Source: Bradyrhizobium sp. KBS0727
Lineage (GTDB): Bacteria; Pseudomonadota; Alphaproteobacteria; Rhizobiales; Xanthobacteraceae
DNA length: 64,000 nucleotides
NCBI RefSeq assembly: GCF_005937885.2
Contig: NZ_CP042176.1
Span: 1,607,501-1,671,500 of the forward strand
Reading direction: 5' to 3'
The stretch's first letter is position 1; each line of letters begins with the position of its first letter. Below, piece by piece: positions 33,025-43,805 of this stretch. The position numbers and the translations under genes were made by a program. Below the pieces are notes generated by a model. That model ran no database searches, was not told the origin of the DNA, and saw only the letters and a list, made by a program, of their open reading frames with translations.

Positions 33025-34061
33025 CTGATCTCCTTGCGTACCGTCGCCGCCGCGTCGCACATCGCCTTCAGCTTTCCGAAGGCGACATGGCGCGGCATGT
33101 ACTTCATGCCGCAGTCGGGCGCGACGACAAGGCGATCGGCCGCGACGTGCTTGAGGCCGTTGCGGATGCGGTCGGCCACGACGTCAGCCGTCTCGATTTC
33201 GGGATTGCCGAGGTCAAGCACGCCGAGCATGATCTTCTTCGACGACAGATCCTTCAGTACCCCGAGATCGAGTTTCGGCTGCGCCGCCTCGATCGAGATC
33301 TGTTCGGCATGGGTGTCGGCGAGTTCAGCGAGGAACGAATAGCCGGCCGGCTTGGTCGAGCCCGGCACGACGGCGGCATAGCCAAAGCACAGATGAACCA
33401 CCGTCGGCACCGTGATGCCCTGTAAGGCGCGGTTGATCGCCTTGACCGCATAGCGCCGCGCCAAGTCCGGATTGTTGCGCACCCAGGGCTCGTCGAGCTG
33501 GATCACGTCGGCGCCGGCTTTCTGCAGGTCGAGCGCCTCGGCATTGACGGCGGCGGCAAACGCCATCGCCAGCTCCTCGTCGTCCTTGTAGAACTCGTTC
33601 TTGGCCTGCTGGCTCATCGTGAAAGGGCCGGGCAAAGTGATCTTGGCGGCGCGGTCGGTATTCTTGCGCAGGAATTCCATGTCCGGCAGTTCGACCGGAT
33701 GGCTGCGCTTCACCGGGCCGACCACGCGCGGCACCGGGGTCTGCGTGCCGTTGCGGGCGGTGATGATGGCGGGATTGTCGGCATCGATGCCGTCAAGCGC
33801 GGTGGCGAAGCGGTTGGAATAGCTTTCGCGGCGGATTTCGCCGTCGGTGACAACATCGATGCCGGCGCGCTCCATGTCGCGGATCGCGACGATGGTGGCG
33901 TCGTTCTGCGCCTCCTCCAGATGCTCCGCCGGCAGCCGCCACATCGCATGCATGCGGGTGCGCGGAACTACCTTGGACAGCATCGCGCGGTCGACCAGCC
34001 ATTCCGGTTGCGGATAGCTGCCGACTACCGTGGTCGGCAACAGGTGCTTTGGCAGGTTCAT
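33021..34061 (-). CDS. Cobalamin-independent methionine synthase-like protein (core MetE type)
   Basis: A 346-residue protein covering only the C-terminal catalytic barrel of MetE (full MetE is about 750 residues). It has the zinc ligands His223-x-Cys225, Glu258 and Cys317 (PDCGMKYM). The N-terminus TTVVGSYPQPEWL is the usual start of such short forms. It may transfer a methyl group to a thiol from an unusual donor, since it lacks the domain that helps bind polyglutamyl folate. The start has AAGGAAG upstream. The next gene upstream encodes a fumarylacetoacetase-family hydrolase. Confidence 0.85.
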   Translation of the reverse strand: MNLPKHLLPTTVVGSYPQPEWLVDRAMLSKVVPRTRMHAMWRLPAEHLEEAQNDATIVAIRDMERAGIDVVTDGEIRRESYSNRFATALDGIDADNPAIITARNGTQTPVPRVVGPVKRSHPVELPDMEFLRKNTDRAAKITLPGPFTMSQQAKNEFYKDDEELAMAFAAAVNAEALDLQKAGADVIQLDEPWVRNNPDLARRYAVKAINRALQGITVPTVVHLCFGYAAVVPGSTKPAGYSFLAELADTHAEQISIEAAQPKLDLGVLKDLSSKKIMLGVLDLGNPEIETADVVADRIRNGLKHVAADRLVVAPDCGMKYMPRHVAFGKLKAMCDAAATVRKEIS

Positions 34062-34152
34062 GATCGCTTCCTTGCTCTTATTGGTGATTTGCACATAGCA
34101 AGCGAAGTGGATACCGGTTCACGTCAGGAAAACGCGTCAAAAAGGAAAAGCC

Positions 34153-35022
34153 TCAAGCCGCACGCGTCGCCGCTGCGACAGCCTCGTTCTTGACGGGATT
34201 GCGCAACACGCCGATGCCGGAAACCTCGACCTCGACCACGTCGCCCTCCTTCATCCAGAGCGGCGGCGTGCGGTAGGCGCCGACGCCGCCGGTGGTGCCG
34301 GTCACGATGACGTCGCCGGGGACGAGTTCGGTGAAGGTCGAGCAATAGGCGATCAGGGCAGGGACGTCGAAGACGAGGTCGGAGATGGGGGCTGCCTGCA
34401 CCTCGACGCCGTTGAGGCGGGTCGCGATGGTTTGCTTGGAGATGTCAGGAATTTCGTCTGATGTCACCATCCACGGCCCGAAGCCGCCGGTGCCGACGAA
34501 ATTCTTGCCGGGCGCGAACTGCGAGGTGTGGCGCTGCCAGTCGCGGATGCTGCCGTCGTTGTAGCAGGCGTAACCCGCGACATGCGCGAGTGCCTGCTCG
34601 CGGGAAATGCGGCGGCCGGCCTTGCCGATGATGACGGCCATTTCGCCCTCATAATCGAAGCGCTCGGATTCCAGCGGCCGGATCATCGGCTGCCCGTTAC
34701 CGACCTGGCTGTTGGCAAAGCGCGTGAAGATCATCGGATGCGGCGGGGTAGGGTGGCCGCTTTCGGCCAGATGGGTGGCGTAGTTGACACCGATGCAAAA
34801 AATCTTGTCCGGGTCGGGCACAGTCGGCAGCAGCTCGACTTCGGCCAGCGCATGGTCCGCCCGCTCGCCCTTGAGCGCGTTCAATTCGCTAAGCGAGCCC
34901 TTCGCCAGCAACGCTTTCAGCGTCGGATAGGCCTTCAGCCGCTTGCCGGCGTCGATGATGCCGGCGTCGGTGACGAGGCCCCAGGTTGCGATGGTACCCG
35001 CCTTGAAACTTGCAATCTTCAT
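34153..35022 (-). CDS. Fumarylacetoacetate hydrolase family protein
   Basis: A 289-residue FAH-family enzyme. It shows CIGVNYATHLAESG, the metal-binding FDYEGEMAVIIGKAGRRI (Glu-x-Glu), and GTGGFGPWMVTSDEI plus VPGDVIVTGTTGGVG. These enzymes hydrolyse or decarboxylate beta-diketo acids, or act as ureidoglycolate or 2-hydroxyhepta-diene-dioate isomerases. The ATG at 35022 overlaps the upstream stop (ATGA), so the translated part of the truncated deacetylase gene is still coupled to it. Confidence 0.9.
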   Translation of the reverse strand: MKIASFKAGTIATWGLVTDAGIIDAGKRLKAYPTLKALLAKGSLSELNALKGERADHALAEVELLPTVPDPDKIFCIGVNYATHLAESGHPTPPHPMIFTRFANSQVGNGQPMIRPLESERFDYEGEMAVIIGKAGRRISREQALAHVAGYACYNDGSIRDWQRHTSQFAPGKNFVGTGGFGPWMVTSDEIPDISKQTIATRLNGVEVQAAPISDLVFDVPALIAYCSTFTELVPGDVIVTGTTGGVGAYRTPPLWMKEGDVVEVEVSGIGVLRNPVKNEAVAAATRAA

Positions 35023-35609
35023 GGTGTGACACTCTCTTCGACGTTGGAAACATAGGCGTGGGTGGGCAGCACGATCTCGCCCGAACGGATCGGAACGCAA
35101 GCGGGTGGAAAATCCTGATGGAAGCGCGCGCCGGCTTCGGTGGCGCGGTGGATAAAGCGTTCGAGACGGTTCATCGCGCCGGTCGGCAGGTCGTGCAGCA
35201 CCATAAGGCTCCACGATTGTGACCGGCATTGCTCCAGCGCACGTTCGACCCAGCCATCCGGATCGTCCCAGTCGCGCGGGATAGCGTTCCAGAGCACGCA
35301 GCTATGTTTGTGGCTTGTGAGGTAATCGACGACGGACGGCTTCAGTAACCGGTCGTCGAGGTTGCCGCCGCCGCCGAACGGGCGGAACCAGCGATTGGGA
35401 TGAGCGAGGTCGCCGATCGCTGCCTGTGTCCGGCCAATCTCGTTTTGCGCCGTCGCTGCATCGCGCTGCTGCCCGAGCGGCACGGTATGCGTAAAGGTAT
35501 GATTGCCGATCCAGTGGCCTTCGTCATGGGCGCGCACGGCGAGCTGCCTGCGCAAGGGATCGCCGAGTTTTCCACCGATCACGAAAAAGGTGGTCCCGAT
35601 ACTGCTCAT
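35019..35609 (-). pseudogene. N-terminally truncated NodB-type polysaccharide deacetylase
   Basis: The 196-residue frame starts at MSSIGTTFFVIGG, which in intact NodB-domain proteins lies about 20-30 residues after the first motif (TFDDGP). That motif, with the catalytic and metal-binding Asp, is absent, and an in-frame stop occurs 12 codons upstream of the ATG. The second motif, GNHTFTH (His-x3-His), is present. So it is either a decayed gene that lost its 5' end or a protein with a changed role. It overlaps the FAH gene start by three bases and lies 63 bases after the SnoaL-like gene. Confidence 0.55.
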
Positions 35610-35672
35610 TACCGGGCAGATTGGCGGGCTATTCCGGTGTCGTCAATCGAAAATCGATTTTTTGGACCTGGC

Positions 35673-36038
35673 TCACTGTGCCATTTGACGCGGATCGTAG
35701 AAGAAACGTTCCTCGACCAGCTTGTCGCCGCGCCAAGTCTGCCAGGCGATTTCTTCCAGCGAGCGCGACGAACCGTCAGCGCCGGTGAAGGTGAATTTCC
35801 AGCGCGCCGTCACGGTGTCGCCGTCGATCAGGACGGGGCCGATCCGCGAGGCCTCGATCTTCCGGAAACTGGCCATGACACCGCGCTCCTTGGCCATCAG
35901 GACGTCGCGGCCGACCACGGGCTCGCCGGTGTTCTCCCGCGTCGAAGCGTCAGGCGCGTAGAAATGCTCGATCGCACCGACGTAGTCGCCGGCTTCCACC
36001 AGCGCGACAAAGGCTTCGACGGTTTGACGGTTCGGCAT
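35673..36038 (-). CDS. SnoaL-like nuclear transport factor 2 family protein
   Basis: A 121-residue cone-fold protein (SnoaL_2 type) with VEAFVALVEAGDYVGAIEHF and HFYAPDASTRENTGEP at the N-terminus and WRGDKLVEERFFYDPRQMA at the end. The ATG at 36038 follows GAGGA. It is divergent from the TetR gene, and the nested operators in the gap make it a likely target. The longer frame extending to 36755 is antisense to the TetR gene and is rejected. Confidence 0.8.
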   Translation of the reverse strand: MPNRQTVEAFVALVEAGDYVGAIEHFYAPDASTRENTGEPVVGRDVLMAKERGVMASFRKIEASRIGPVLIDGDTVTARWKFTFTGADGSSRSLEEIAWQTWRGDKLVEERFFYDPRQMAQ

Positions 36039-36062
36039 GGCGTGTCCTCGTGCTGGATATAA

Positions 36063-36097
36063 ACCGACTGCAGGTCGGTAAATACCGACCGAAGGTC
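36063..36097. promoter_or_regulatory. Nested palindromes, candidate TetR operators
   Basis: Three overlapping inverted repeats lie in the divergent gap: ACCGAC/GTCGGT (36063-36079); the perfect GGTCGGTA-AA-TACCGACC (36073-36090); and GACC-GAA-GGTC (36087-36097). They share the half-site GGTCGG. This arrangement suggests two or more TetR dimers binding on adjacent faces. Confidence 0.65.
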
Positions 36098-36143
36098 TGA
36101 AAGTCAACTGGCCGCTGCGGCGAATTTCGACTAGACAAGGCCG

Positions 36144-36731
36144 ATGGCGAAACAGGCTGAACGGCGCGCGGCGACAACGGAAGCGATCCTGAAGGCGGGA
36201 CGCCGCCTGTTCGGCGAACGCGGCTTTGCCGCCACCACCATCGACGATATCGCGGAGGCCGCGCAGGTGGCGAAGGGCGCCGTCTATCATCACTTCGCCA
36301 CCAAGGAGGCGGTATTCGCTGCGGTGTTCGATGTGGTCTCGCGCGATCTCGTCGCGGAAATCGATCGCGCGGTGCGAACGGAAAAGGATGTGCTGGTGGC
36401 GATGGTCGCAGGTACGCAGCATTATTTTGCCGCCTGCGCGAAAGGGCCGACCTGCCAGATCATCCTGCGCGACGGGCCAGCGGTGCTGGGTTGGGAACGC
36501 TGGCGTGAAATCGACGCGCAGCATTTCGGCGGGAAGTTTCCGCGTGCGCTCGCGGCGGCGATGGAGGGCGGACTGATCGCGCGGCAGCCGATCGAGCCGT
36601 TGGCGCGTCTGCTGCTCGGTGCCGTGACGGAAGCGGCCGTCGCCTGTGCCGGCCGGTCCGATGTTCTCAAGGCCGGCAGCGAGTACAGCCGCGCTTTTAA
36701 GTCGCTGATCGAGGCGCTTCGGCTGCGTTGA
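36144..36731 (+). CDS. TetR/AcrR family regulator
   Basis: A 195-residue regulator. The N-terminal helix-turn-helix contains FAATTIDDIAEAAQVAKGAVYHHF (two adjoining helices, about residues 30-53), and the C-terminal domain is of the TetR_C type with a Cys-containing CAKGPTCQIILRDGP segment. It is divergent from the SnoaL-like gene across a 105-base gap with nested operators. It probably represses itself and that gene, and possibly the GMC oxidoreductase gene 62 bases downstream. Confidence 0.9.
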   Translation: MAKQAERRAATTEAILKAGRRLFGERGFAATTIDDIAEAAQVAKGAVYHHFATKEAVFAAVFDVVSRDLVAEIDRAVRTEKDVLVAMVAGTQHYFAACAKGPTCQIILRDGPAVLGWERWREIDAQHFGGKFPRALAAAMEGGLIARQPIEPLARLLLGAVTEAAVACAGRSDVLKAGSEYSRAFKSLIEALRLR

Positions 36732-36793
36732 AGGCCGCTTGACCGCCTCTGACACCCCCGCTACCTCTCATTTGCCGCGCGCGGAGGAAACAA

Positions 36794-38410
36794 ATGAATA
36801 ACAATAATAACGATGCTTCCGAATTCGATTACGTCGTTGTCGGTGCCGGTTCGGCCGGTTGCGTGCTCGCCAATCGACTGAGTGCCGACGGAAAGCACTC
36901 GGTGTTGCTGCTGGAAGCCGGACCCAAGGACACCAATCTCTGGATCCACGTACCGCTCGGCTACGGCAAGCTGTTCAAGGAGAAGAGCGTCAACTGGATG
37001 TACCAGACCGAGCCCGAACCGGGGTTGAACGGTCGCCAGGTGTTTCAGCCGCGCGGCAAGGTGCTGGGCGGTTCGAGTTCGATCAACGGCCTGCTTTACG
37101 TGCGCGGGCAGCATGAGGACTATGACCGCTGGCGTCAGCGCGGCAATGCCGGCTGGGGCTATGACGACGTGCTGCCCTACTTCAAGAAGGCCGAGAACCA
37201 GCAGCGCGGCGAGAGCAAATATCACGGCGCGGGGGGACCGCTGCCCGTCTCCGACTGGCGGCACGCCGATCCATTGTCGGAAGCCTTCGTGGTCGCCGCC
37301 GCCGAGACCGGCATTCCGACCAATCCCGATTTCAACGGCGCGACCCAGGAGGGCGCGGGCTTCTTCCAGACCACGACACGGCGCGGCCGGCGCGCCTCGA
37401 CCGCATTCTCCTATCTGCGGCCTGCAAAAAACCGCAGTAACCTGCACGTCGAGACCTCGGCGCTGGCGCAGCGCATCCTGTTCGAAGGACGCCGCGCCAA
37501 AGCGGTCGAGTACAAGCAGGAAGGTCGCGTGCGCACGGCCAAGGCCCGCAAGGAAATCCTGGTTTCCAGCGGCGCGTATAATTCGCCGCAGTTACTGCAG
37601 CTCTCAGGCGTCGGACCTGCGGACCTGCTGAAGAGCCACGGCATCGAGATCGTGCTCGATGCGCCCGGCGTCGGCAACGATCTGCAGGATCACCTGCAGG
37701 TGCGGCTGGTGACGCGCTGCGCGCAGTCCGTGACGCTCAACGACATCGTCAACAATCCCATCCGCAAGATGTTGGCCGGCGCGCAATATGCGGCGTTCCG
37801 CAAGGGTCCGCTAACGATCGCCGCCGGCACGTCGGGCGCGTTCTTCAAGACCAATCCCAGATTGGCGAGCCCTGATATCCAGATTCACTTCCTGCCGTTC
37901 TCGACAGACAAGATGGGCGAGAAACTGCATGCGCAGTCTGGTTTCACCGCTTCCGTCTGTCAGCTTCGTCCGGAGAGCCGCGGTTCGCTGCGCATCAGGA
38001 GCGCGGATGCTTCGGTGCCGCCGGAAATCCGCATCAACTACCTCGCCACCGAAACCGATCGCCGGGCCTTCATCGATGGCATCCGGATCCTGCGCAAGAT
38101 TCTGGCGGCGCCTGCGTTAAAGCCCTACGCGGTCGGCGAGGTCGATCCGGGGCCGAAGGTCGCGAGCGACGACGAGTTGCTCGACTTCTGCCGCCGCACC
38201 GGCAGCACGGTCTATCATCCTACCTCGACCTGCCGGATGGGCAACGATCCGCTCGCGGTCGTCGACCAGCGTCTCAAGGTGCGCGGTATCGAAGGCTTGC
38301 GTGTCGTCGATGCCTCGATCATGCCGGATTTGATGTCGGGCAACACCAACGCGCCGACGATCATGATTGCGGAAAAAGCGTCGGATATGATTTTGGAGGA
38401 TGCGCGGTAA
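36794..38410 (+). CDS. GMC family oxidoreductase (choline dehydrogenase-like)
   Basis: A 538-residue glucose-methanol-choline flavoprotein. It has the FAD motif [16 protein letters not shown], the GMC signature 1 region [18 protein letters not shown], signature 2 [16 protein letters not shown], and the catalytic HPTSTCRMG near the C-terminus followed by a second His/Asn segment [17 protein letters not shown]. It probably oxidises an alcohol to an aldehyde. The N-terminus has an unusual run of five Asn residues (MNNNNND). It is BetA-like in length, but betaine genes are absent. Confidence 0.9.
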   Translation: MNNNNNDASEFDYVVVGAGSAGCVLANRLSADGKHSVLLLEAGPKDTNLWIHVPLGYGKLFKEKSVNWMYQTEPEPGLNGRQVFQPRGKVLGGSSSINGLLYVRGQHEDYDRWRQRGNAGWGYDDVLPYFKKAENQQRGESKYHGAGGPLPVSDWRHADPLSEAFVVAAAETGIPTNPDFNGATQEGAGFFQTTTRRGRRASTAFSYLRPAKNRSNLHVETSALAQRILFEGRRAKAVEYKQEGRVRTAKARKEILVSSGAYNSPQLLQLSGVGPADLLKSHGIEIVLDAPGVGNDLQDHLQVRLVTRCAQSVTLNDIVNNPIRKMLAGAQYAAFRKGPLTIAAGTSGAFFKTNPRLASPDIQIHFLPFSTDKMGEKLHAQSGFTASVCQLRPESRGSLRIRSADASVPPEIRINYLATETDRRAFIDGIRILRKILAAPALKPYAVGEVDPGPKVASDDELLDFCRRTGSTVYHPTSTCRMGNDPLAVVDQRLKVRGIEGLRVVDASIMPDLMSGNTNAPTIMIAEKASDMILEDAR

Positions 38411-38438
38411 CCGCGACGAAGCAGCAAATACCGATGTC

Positions 38439-38528
38439 ATCATCCGCGAAAGCGGATGATCCAGTACGCCGTGACATCTGGGCTCAAGCGCAAGCCGGTG
38501 ATTACTGGATACCCGCTTTCGCGGGTAT
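38439..38528. repeat. Composite palindromic intergenic repeat
   Basis: Two hairpins face each other: ATCATCCGC-gaaa-GCGGATGAT (38439-38460) and ATACCCGC-tttc-GCGGGTAT (38509-38528). They are joined by an inverted CCAGTA/TACTGG pair (38461-38466, 38503-38508). It occupies the gap between the GMC oxidoreductase and hemE stops and may terminate both. The structure is BIME-like. Confidence 0.65.
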
Positions 38529-38545
38529 GACGGCCGGTGGTTGGT

Positions 38546-39956
<1,411 letters not shown>

Positions 39957-40032
39957 CCGCGCGCCGGGCGCCGGAACAAATCACATTTCCGCGAATTGCA
40001 TCAGCAGCAATTCATTCAAACAGGAGCATGCG

Positions 40033-40302
40033 ATGATCAAGCGTCTTGCAGTGGCGGCCGTCGCGTTGGCCACGATTTCCGTTGCGATGCCGGCGGGTGC
40101 GGAAGAAGTAGGCGTCGGTGTTGGCCCGGCGGGCGTCGGCGTTACCGTCGGCACCGGTCACGGCGACCGCTATCGCGACCGTGAAGTGATCCGTGAGCGC
40201 GAGTATCGCGATCGCGACGATGCCGTAGTAATCCGTCGAGGCCACGATCGCGACCGCGATTACGATCGTGACCGCAAGGTCATCATCGAGCGCGAGCGCT
40301 GA
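40033..40302 (+). CDS. Exported Arg/Asp-repeat protein
   Basis: An 89-residue protein with a signal peptide (MIKRLAVAAVALATISVAMP, cleavage after AGA), a Gly/Val-rich middle (VGVGVGPAGVGVTVG) and a tail of repeated Arg-Asp pairs (RDRDYDRDRK). The ATG at 40033 has AGGAG upstream. The tail is strongly zwitterionic and probably disordered. I know similar small periplasmic proteins in this bacterial group but no proven role. A terminator follows. Confidence 0.75.
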   Translation: MIKRLAVAAVALATISVAMPAGAEEVGVGVGPAGVGVTVGTGHGDRYRDREVIREREYRDRDDAVVIRRGHDRDRDYDRDRKVIIERER

Positions 40303-40328
40303 TCTCGGTCCCCATTGAACGGACGAAG

Positions 40329-40348
40329 CGGCCTCCTTGCGGAGGCCG
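40329..40348. terminator. Terminator between convergent genes
   Basis: CGGCCTCC-TTGC-GGAGGCCG forms a perfect eight-base stem with a four-base loop, followed on the + strand by TTTCTGTCTG. It separates the Arg/Asp-repeat gene from the convergent slyX-like gene. Confidence 0.75.
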
Positions 40349-40392
40349 TTTCTGTCTGTCGTTTCCGTTTGTACTTTCTGTTTTTCCTGCGT

Positions 40393-40608
40393 CTAGTAGT
40401 GCGGCGGCGGCTCGTTCGCCGGGCCTGGCGCATGGCGTTCGGCCTCCTGCAGGCGCTCTTTCATTTCGGAAAGCTGGCGCGTCAGCCTGTCGATCTCAAG
40501 CCATTGCTTCGTGATCGCCTGGTTCAGGGTTTCGATGGCCTCGTCCTGATAGGTCAGCCGCATTTCCAGGGCGTCGATGCGTTCGTTCAGCGCGTTGCCG
40601 TCACTCAT
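40393..40608 (-). CDS. slyX: SlyX family protein
   Basis: A 71-residue coiled-coil protein from the ATG at 40608 (74 from an alternative ATG at 40617). Heptad-like helices [20 protein letters not shown] and [20 protein letters not shown] are followed by a Pro-rich end PANEPPPHY, the standard SlyX architecture. Its role is unknown. It overlaps the end of the upstream trhO-like gene and is probably translated from the same message. Confidence 0.85.
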   Translation of the reverse strand: MSDGNALNERIDALEMRLTYQDEAIETLNQAITKQWLEIDRLTRQLSEMKERLQEAERHAPGPANEPPPHY

Positions 40609-41350
40609 GGTCGCCATCGTTCATGTTGTGCTCGCGCAGGCCGTGGCCGAGTGCGACTCGTTCATCGAACACGAAGCATTCGCCGCGCCAGCGGCTTTGC
40701 GCCTGGGGTACGCCTTCTAGGTAGCGTAGGATGCCGCCCTTGAGGTGATAGACTTCGTTGAATCCCTGCGTCAGCAGATAGGCGCTGGCCTTCTCGCAGC
40801 GGATTCCGCCGGTGCAGAACATGGCGATCTTGCGATGCTTTATCGGATCGAGCTTCTGTGCGGCAAATTCCTTGAACTGGCCAAAACTCTTTATTCCCGG
40901 ATCGACCGCGCCCTCGAACGTGCCCATCGCTACCTCGAATTCATTGCGGGTATCGATGACCAGCGTATCGGGCGCGGCAATCAGCGCATTCCAGTCGGCG
41001 GGGTCGACATAGGTGCCGACCTGCCGCGTCGGATCAACGGCGGCGCCGAGCGTGACGATCTCTTTCTTCAGCCGGACCTTCATCCGCTGAAACGGCATCG
41101 CGGAACTCTCCGAGAATTTCAGTTCGAGATTGTCGAGCCGGCCACCGAACAGCGCGCCGCGCTGCAGTTCGGCTACCAGTGCGTCGATGCCCTCGGCGGG
41201 ACCAGCCACCGTGCCGTTGATTCCCTCCTGCGCCAGCAGCACGCTGCCTTTCAGCCCGAGGCCTACGCAGATCGCGCGCAGCGGCTCGCGCAACTCCCGG
41301 AAATCCGGCAGCGCGGCGAATTGATAGAAGGCGGCGACTTTAAAGGGCAT
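40601..41350 (-). CDS. trhO: tRNA uridine(34) hydroxylase (rhodanese-like)
   Basis: A 249-residue TrhO/YceA protein, which hydroxylates U34 of certain tRNAs on the way to 5-methoxy- or carboxymethoxy-uridine. It has an N-terminal acylphosphatase-like domain ([12 protein letters not shown]) and a rhodanese domain with the active-site loop [10 protein letters not shown]. It ends in a short His/Asp-rich tail that overlaps slyX. Confidence 0.9.
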   Translation of the reverse strand: MPFKVAAFYQFAALPDFRELREPLRAICVGLGLKGSVLLAQEGINGTVAGPAEGIDALVAELQRGALFGGRLDNLELKFSESSAMPFQRMKVRLKKEIVTLGAAVDPTRQVGTYVDPADWNALIAAPDTLVIDTRNEFEVAMGTFEGAVDPGIKSFGQFKEFAAQKLDPIKHRKIAMFCTGGIRCEKASAYLLTQGFNEVYHLKGGILRYLEGVPQAQSRWRGECFVFDERVALGHGLREHNMNDGDHE

Positions 41351-41541
41351 GGCGACCGTTTATCAGGCGGGCAGGGGTGGGGAAACCCCGCAAAGTCAGG
41401 TGTATTCCGTGCATTTTGTGCAGGTATTCCCTGGCATGCCAGCCATTGCCCTGCCCGGGATGAATATGCCAAGAAACCCTCGATCAGCCTGCCTAATGCC
41501 GGCGGGGCGCCCAAAAATACGCTCATAAAGAAAGACTAGCG

Positions 41542-43128
41542 ATGAGGAATTTCCATTTCGCCGGCCGCTCGACGGTCCATGCCCAGAACGCGATGGTGGC
41601 GACGTCGCATCCGGCGGCGGCACTGGTGGCGGTCGACGTGATGCGCGCGGGCGGCACGGCCGCCGACGCGGCCGTCGCAGCGTCGGCGCTGCTCGCGGTG
41701 ATCGAGCCGCAATCGACCGGCATCGGCGGCGATTGTTTCGCGCTGATCCAGCCGAAAGGCGAGGGCAAGATCGTGGCCTATAACGGCTCCGGCCGCGCGC
41801 CTGCCGCGGCCACGGTCGAATGGTATCTGGAGCGCAAGATCAACTCGGTGCCGCTGACCTCGGCGCATGCCGTCAGCATTCCCGGCTCCGTCGATGCCTG
41901 GGCGACCATCCTGCGCGATCACGGCAAGATGGGGCTCGACAGCCTGCTGCAGCCGGCGATCAAGGCCGCGGAAGAGGGGTACGTCGTCGCGCCCCGTATC
42001 GCATTCGACTGGAAGAACCAGTTCGAGAAGCTCAAGAACGGCACCAACACCGAGCGCTACCTGCTGCCGCACGGCAAGCCGGCGGTCGCCGGCGACGTGA
42101 TCCACCAGCCTGAACTGGGCAAGACGCTGCGCGCGATCGCCAAGGACGGCCGCGATGCGTTCTATACCGGCGCCATCGCCGAGGACATGGTCGAGACCCT
42201 GCGCGGCATCGGCGGTCTGCACACGCTGGAGGATTTCGCCAGCCATACCACCGAGACCACGTCGCCGATCGGCACCATCTACAAAGGCCACGACGTCTGG
42301 CAGTGCCCGCCGAATGGTCCGGGTATCACCATGCTGGTGATGCTCAACATTCTGTCCCGCTTCGACCTGACCAAATTCCCCGCACTCAGCGTCGAGCGCT
42401 TCCATCTCGAGGCCGAAGCCGCGCGCATCGCCTATATGATGCGCGAACAATATATCGGCGACCCCGCCCAGGTTCATGTCGACGTCGCCGGCATCCTGGC
42501 CAAGGAATTCGCCGAGGAGTACATCAGCAAGATCAGCATGGACAAGCTGCTCGATTTGCCGAACGTCGCACCGCCGATGAACCCGTCCACGATCTACATT
42601 ACCGTGGTCGACAAGGACCGCAATGTCTGTTCGTTCATCAACTCGATCGCGCATTCCTTCGGGTCGGCGATCGTTTCCAACAAGACCGGCGTGCTGCTGC
42701 AAAATCGCGCCGGCGGCTTCCGGATTCAGCCCGGCCACCCCAATTGCATCGCCCCGCGCAAGCGGCCGCTGCACACGATCATTCCGAGTCTCGCGACCAA
42801 AGGTGGCCGCGCGGTGATGCCGTTCGGCGTGATGGGCGGCCAGTATCAGCCGGTCGGCCAGACCCATGTGCTGACCAACATGCTCGACTATGGCTGCGAC
42901 GTGCAGGAAGCCATCGATATGCCGCGTGGCCTGCATTACGAGGGCGTCTTCCAGCTCGAGGACAGCGTGCCGGCTGCGATCGTCGAGGGCCTGAAGAAGA
43001 TCGGGCACAAGACCACCAGCGTGGTCGGTCCGCTCGGCGGTGGCCAGGCGATCTGGATCGACTGGGACAAGGGCACGCTGACCGGCGGCTCGGATCCCCG
43101 CAAGGACGGTTGCGCGCTGGGCTATTGA
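41542..43128 (+). CDS. Gamma-glutamyltransferase family protein with altered active-site motif
   Basis: A 528-residue Ntn-hydrolase of the gamma-glutamyltransferase family. The family motifs IEPQSTGIGGDCFALI, NGSGRAP and PPNGPGI are present. The self-cleavage site, usually TTHxS, aligns with T350-I-Y-I-T: the nucleophile Thr is kept but the second Thr and the His are replaced. It has no signal peptide, unlike typical secreted GGT. It may therefore be an amidohydrolase of the family with another substrate. A long antisense frame over this gene is not credible. Confidence 0.85.
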   Translation: MRNFHFAGRSTVHAQNAMVATSHPAAALVAVDVMRAGGTAADAAVAASALLAVIEPQSTGIGGDCFALIQPKGEGKIVAYNGSGRAPAAATVEWYLERKINSVPLTSAHAVSIPGSVDAWATILRDHGKMGLDSLLQPAIKAAEEGYVVAPRIAFDWKNQFEKLKNGTNTERYLLPHGKPAVAGDVIHQPELGKTLRAIAKDGRDAFYTGAIAEDMVETLRGIGGLHTLEDFASHTTETTSPIGTIYKGHDVWQCPPNGPGITMLVMLNILSRFDLTKFPALSVERFHLEAEAARIAYMMREQYIGDPAQVHVDVAGILAKEFAEEYISKISMDKLLDLPNVAPPMNPSTIYITVVDKDRNVCSFINSIAHSFGSAIVSNKTGVLLQNRAGGFRIQPGHPNCIAPRKRPLHTIIPSLATKGGRAVMPFGVMGGQYQPVGQTHVLTNMLDYGCDVQEAIDMPRGLHYEGVFQLEDSVPAAIVEGLKKIGHKTTSVVGPLGGGQAIWIDWDKGTLTGGSDPRKDGCALGY

Positions 43129-43299
43129 GCCCGTCGTCATCCGCACACCCCGGAACAACACTTCGTCGCTTCTGTTAAAGCGTCGAGGCCAGGACGGTCG
43201 CATGATGCGGCCGGTTGCCTGTTGCCGGGGTGGGGTAGCAACGCCGGTTTCGTTGCGCTAGACACGTTCCGCCCTACCGACGAAAGGTATTTTTCACAG

Positions 43300-43758
43300 A
43301 TGCGATCTTCCCGACGCACCATCATTCAGACCGCGTTCGCCGCCGTGGCGGCTGCGGTTGCCACGCCCGTTGCCTCCAGGATGGCATCGGCCCAGACCGC
43401 AGGAAAACCCATGACCACAGCTTCAGGTTTGCAGATCATCGACAGCACGGTCGGCACCGGCGCTTCGCCGAAACCCGGCCAGACCTGCGTCATGCATTAC
43501 ACCGGCTGGCTCTATGAAAACGGCCAGAAGGGCAAGAAATTCGACAGTTCCGTCGACCGCAACGAGCCGTTCGAGTTTCCAATCGGACAGAAGCGGGTCA
43601 TCGCCGGCTGGGACGAAGGCGTTGCCTCGATGAAGGTCGGCGGCAAGCGCACGCTGATCATTCCGCCCGCGCTCGGCTATGGCGCGCGCGGCGCCGGCGG
43701 CGTCATTCCGCCCAATGCGACGCTGATGTTCGATGTCGAATTACTGGCGGTGAAGTAA
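43300..43758 (+). CDS. FKBP-type peptidyl-prolyl cis-trans isomerase
   Basis: A 152-residue exported prolyl isomerase. The N-terminus ([16 protein letters not shown]) is a twin-arginine-like signal ending near ASAQT. The FKBP domain shows [21 protein letters not shown] split over two strands, [12 protein letters not shown] and [12 protein letters not shown]. The ATG at 43300 has AAAGG upstream. It probably helps fold periplasmic proteins. The short upstream frame from 43222 is not needed. Confidence 0.9.
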   Translation: MRSSRRTIIQTAFAAVAAAVATPVASRMASAQTAGKPMTTASGLQIIDSTVGTGASPKPGQTCVMHYTGWLYENGQKGKKFDSSVDRNEPFEFPIGQKRVIAGWDEGVASMKVGGKRTLIIPPALGYGARGAGGVIPPNATLMFDVELLAVK

Positions 43759-43805
43759 CCGCCTGCAAGCAACCGCCTGAACGACAACTGACGGGGGAGC
43801 GCATC

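Noticed and set aside
41536..43203. Minus-strand frame of about 555 codons over the gamma-glutamyltransferase-like gene
   Set aside because: Antisense artefact with Arg/His/Asp-rich composition and no recognisable domain.
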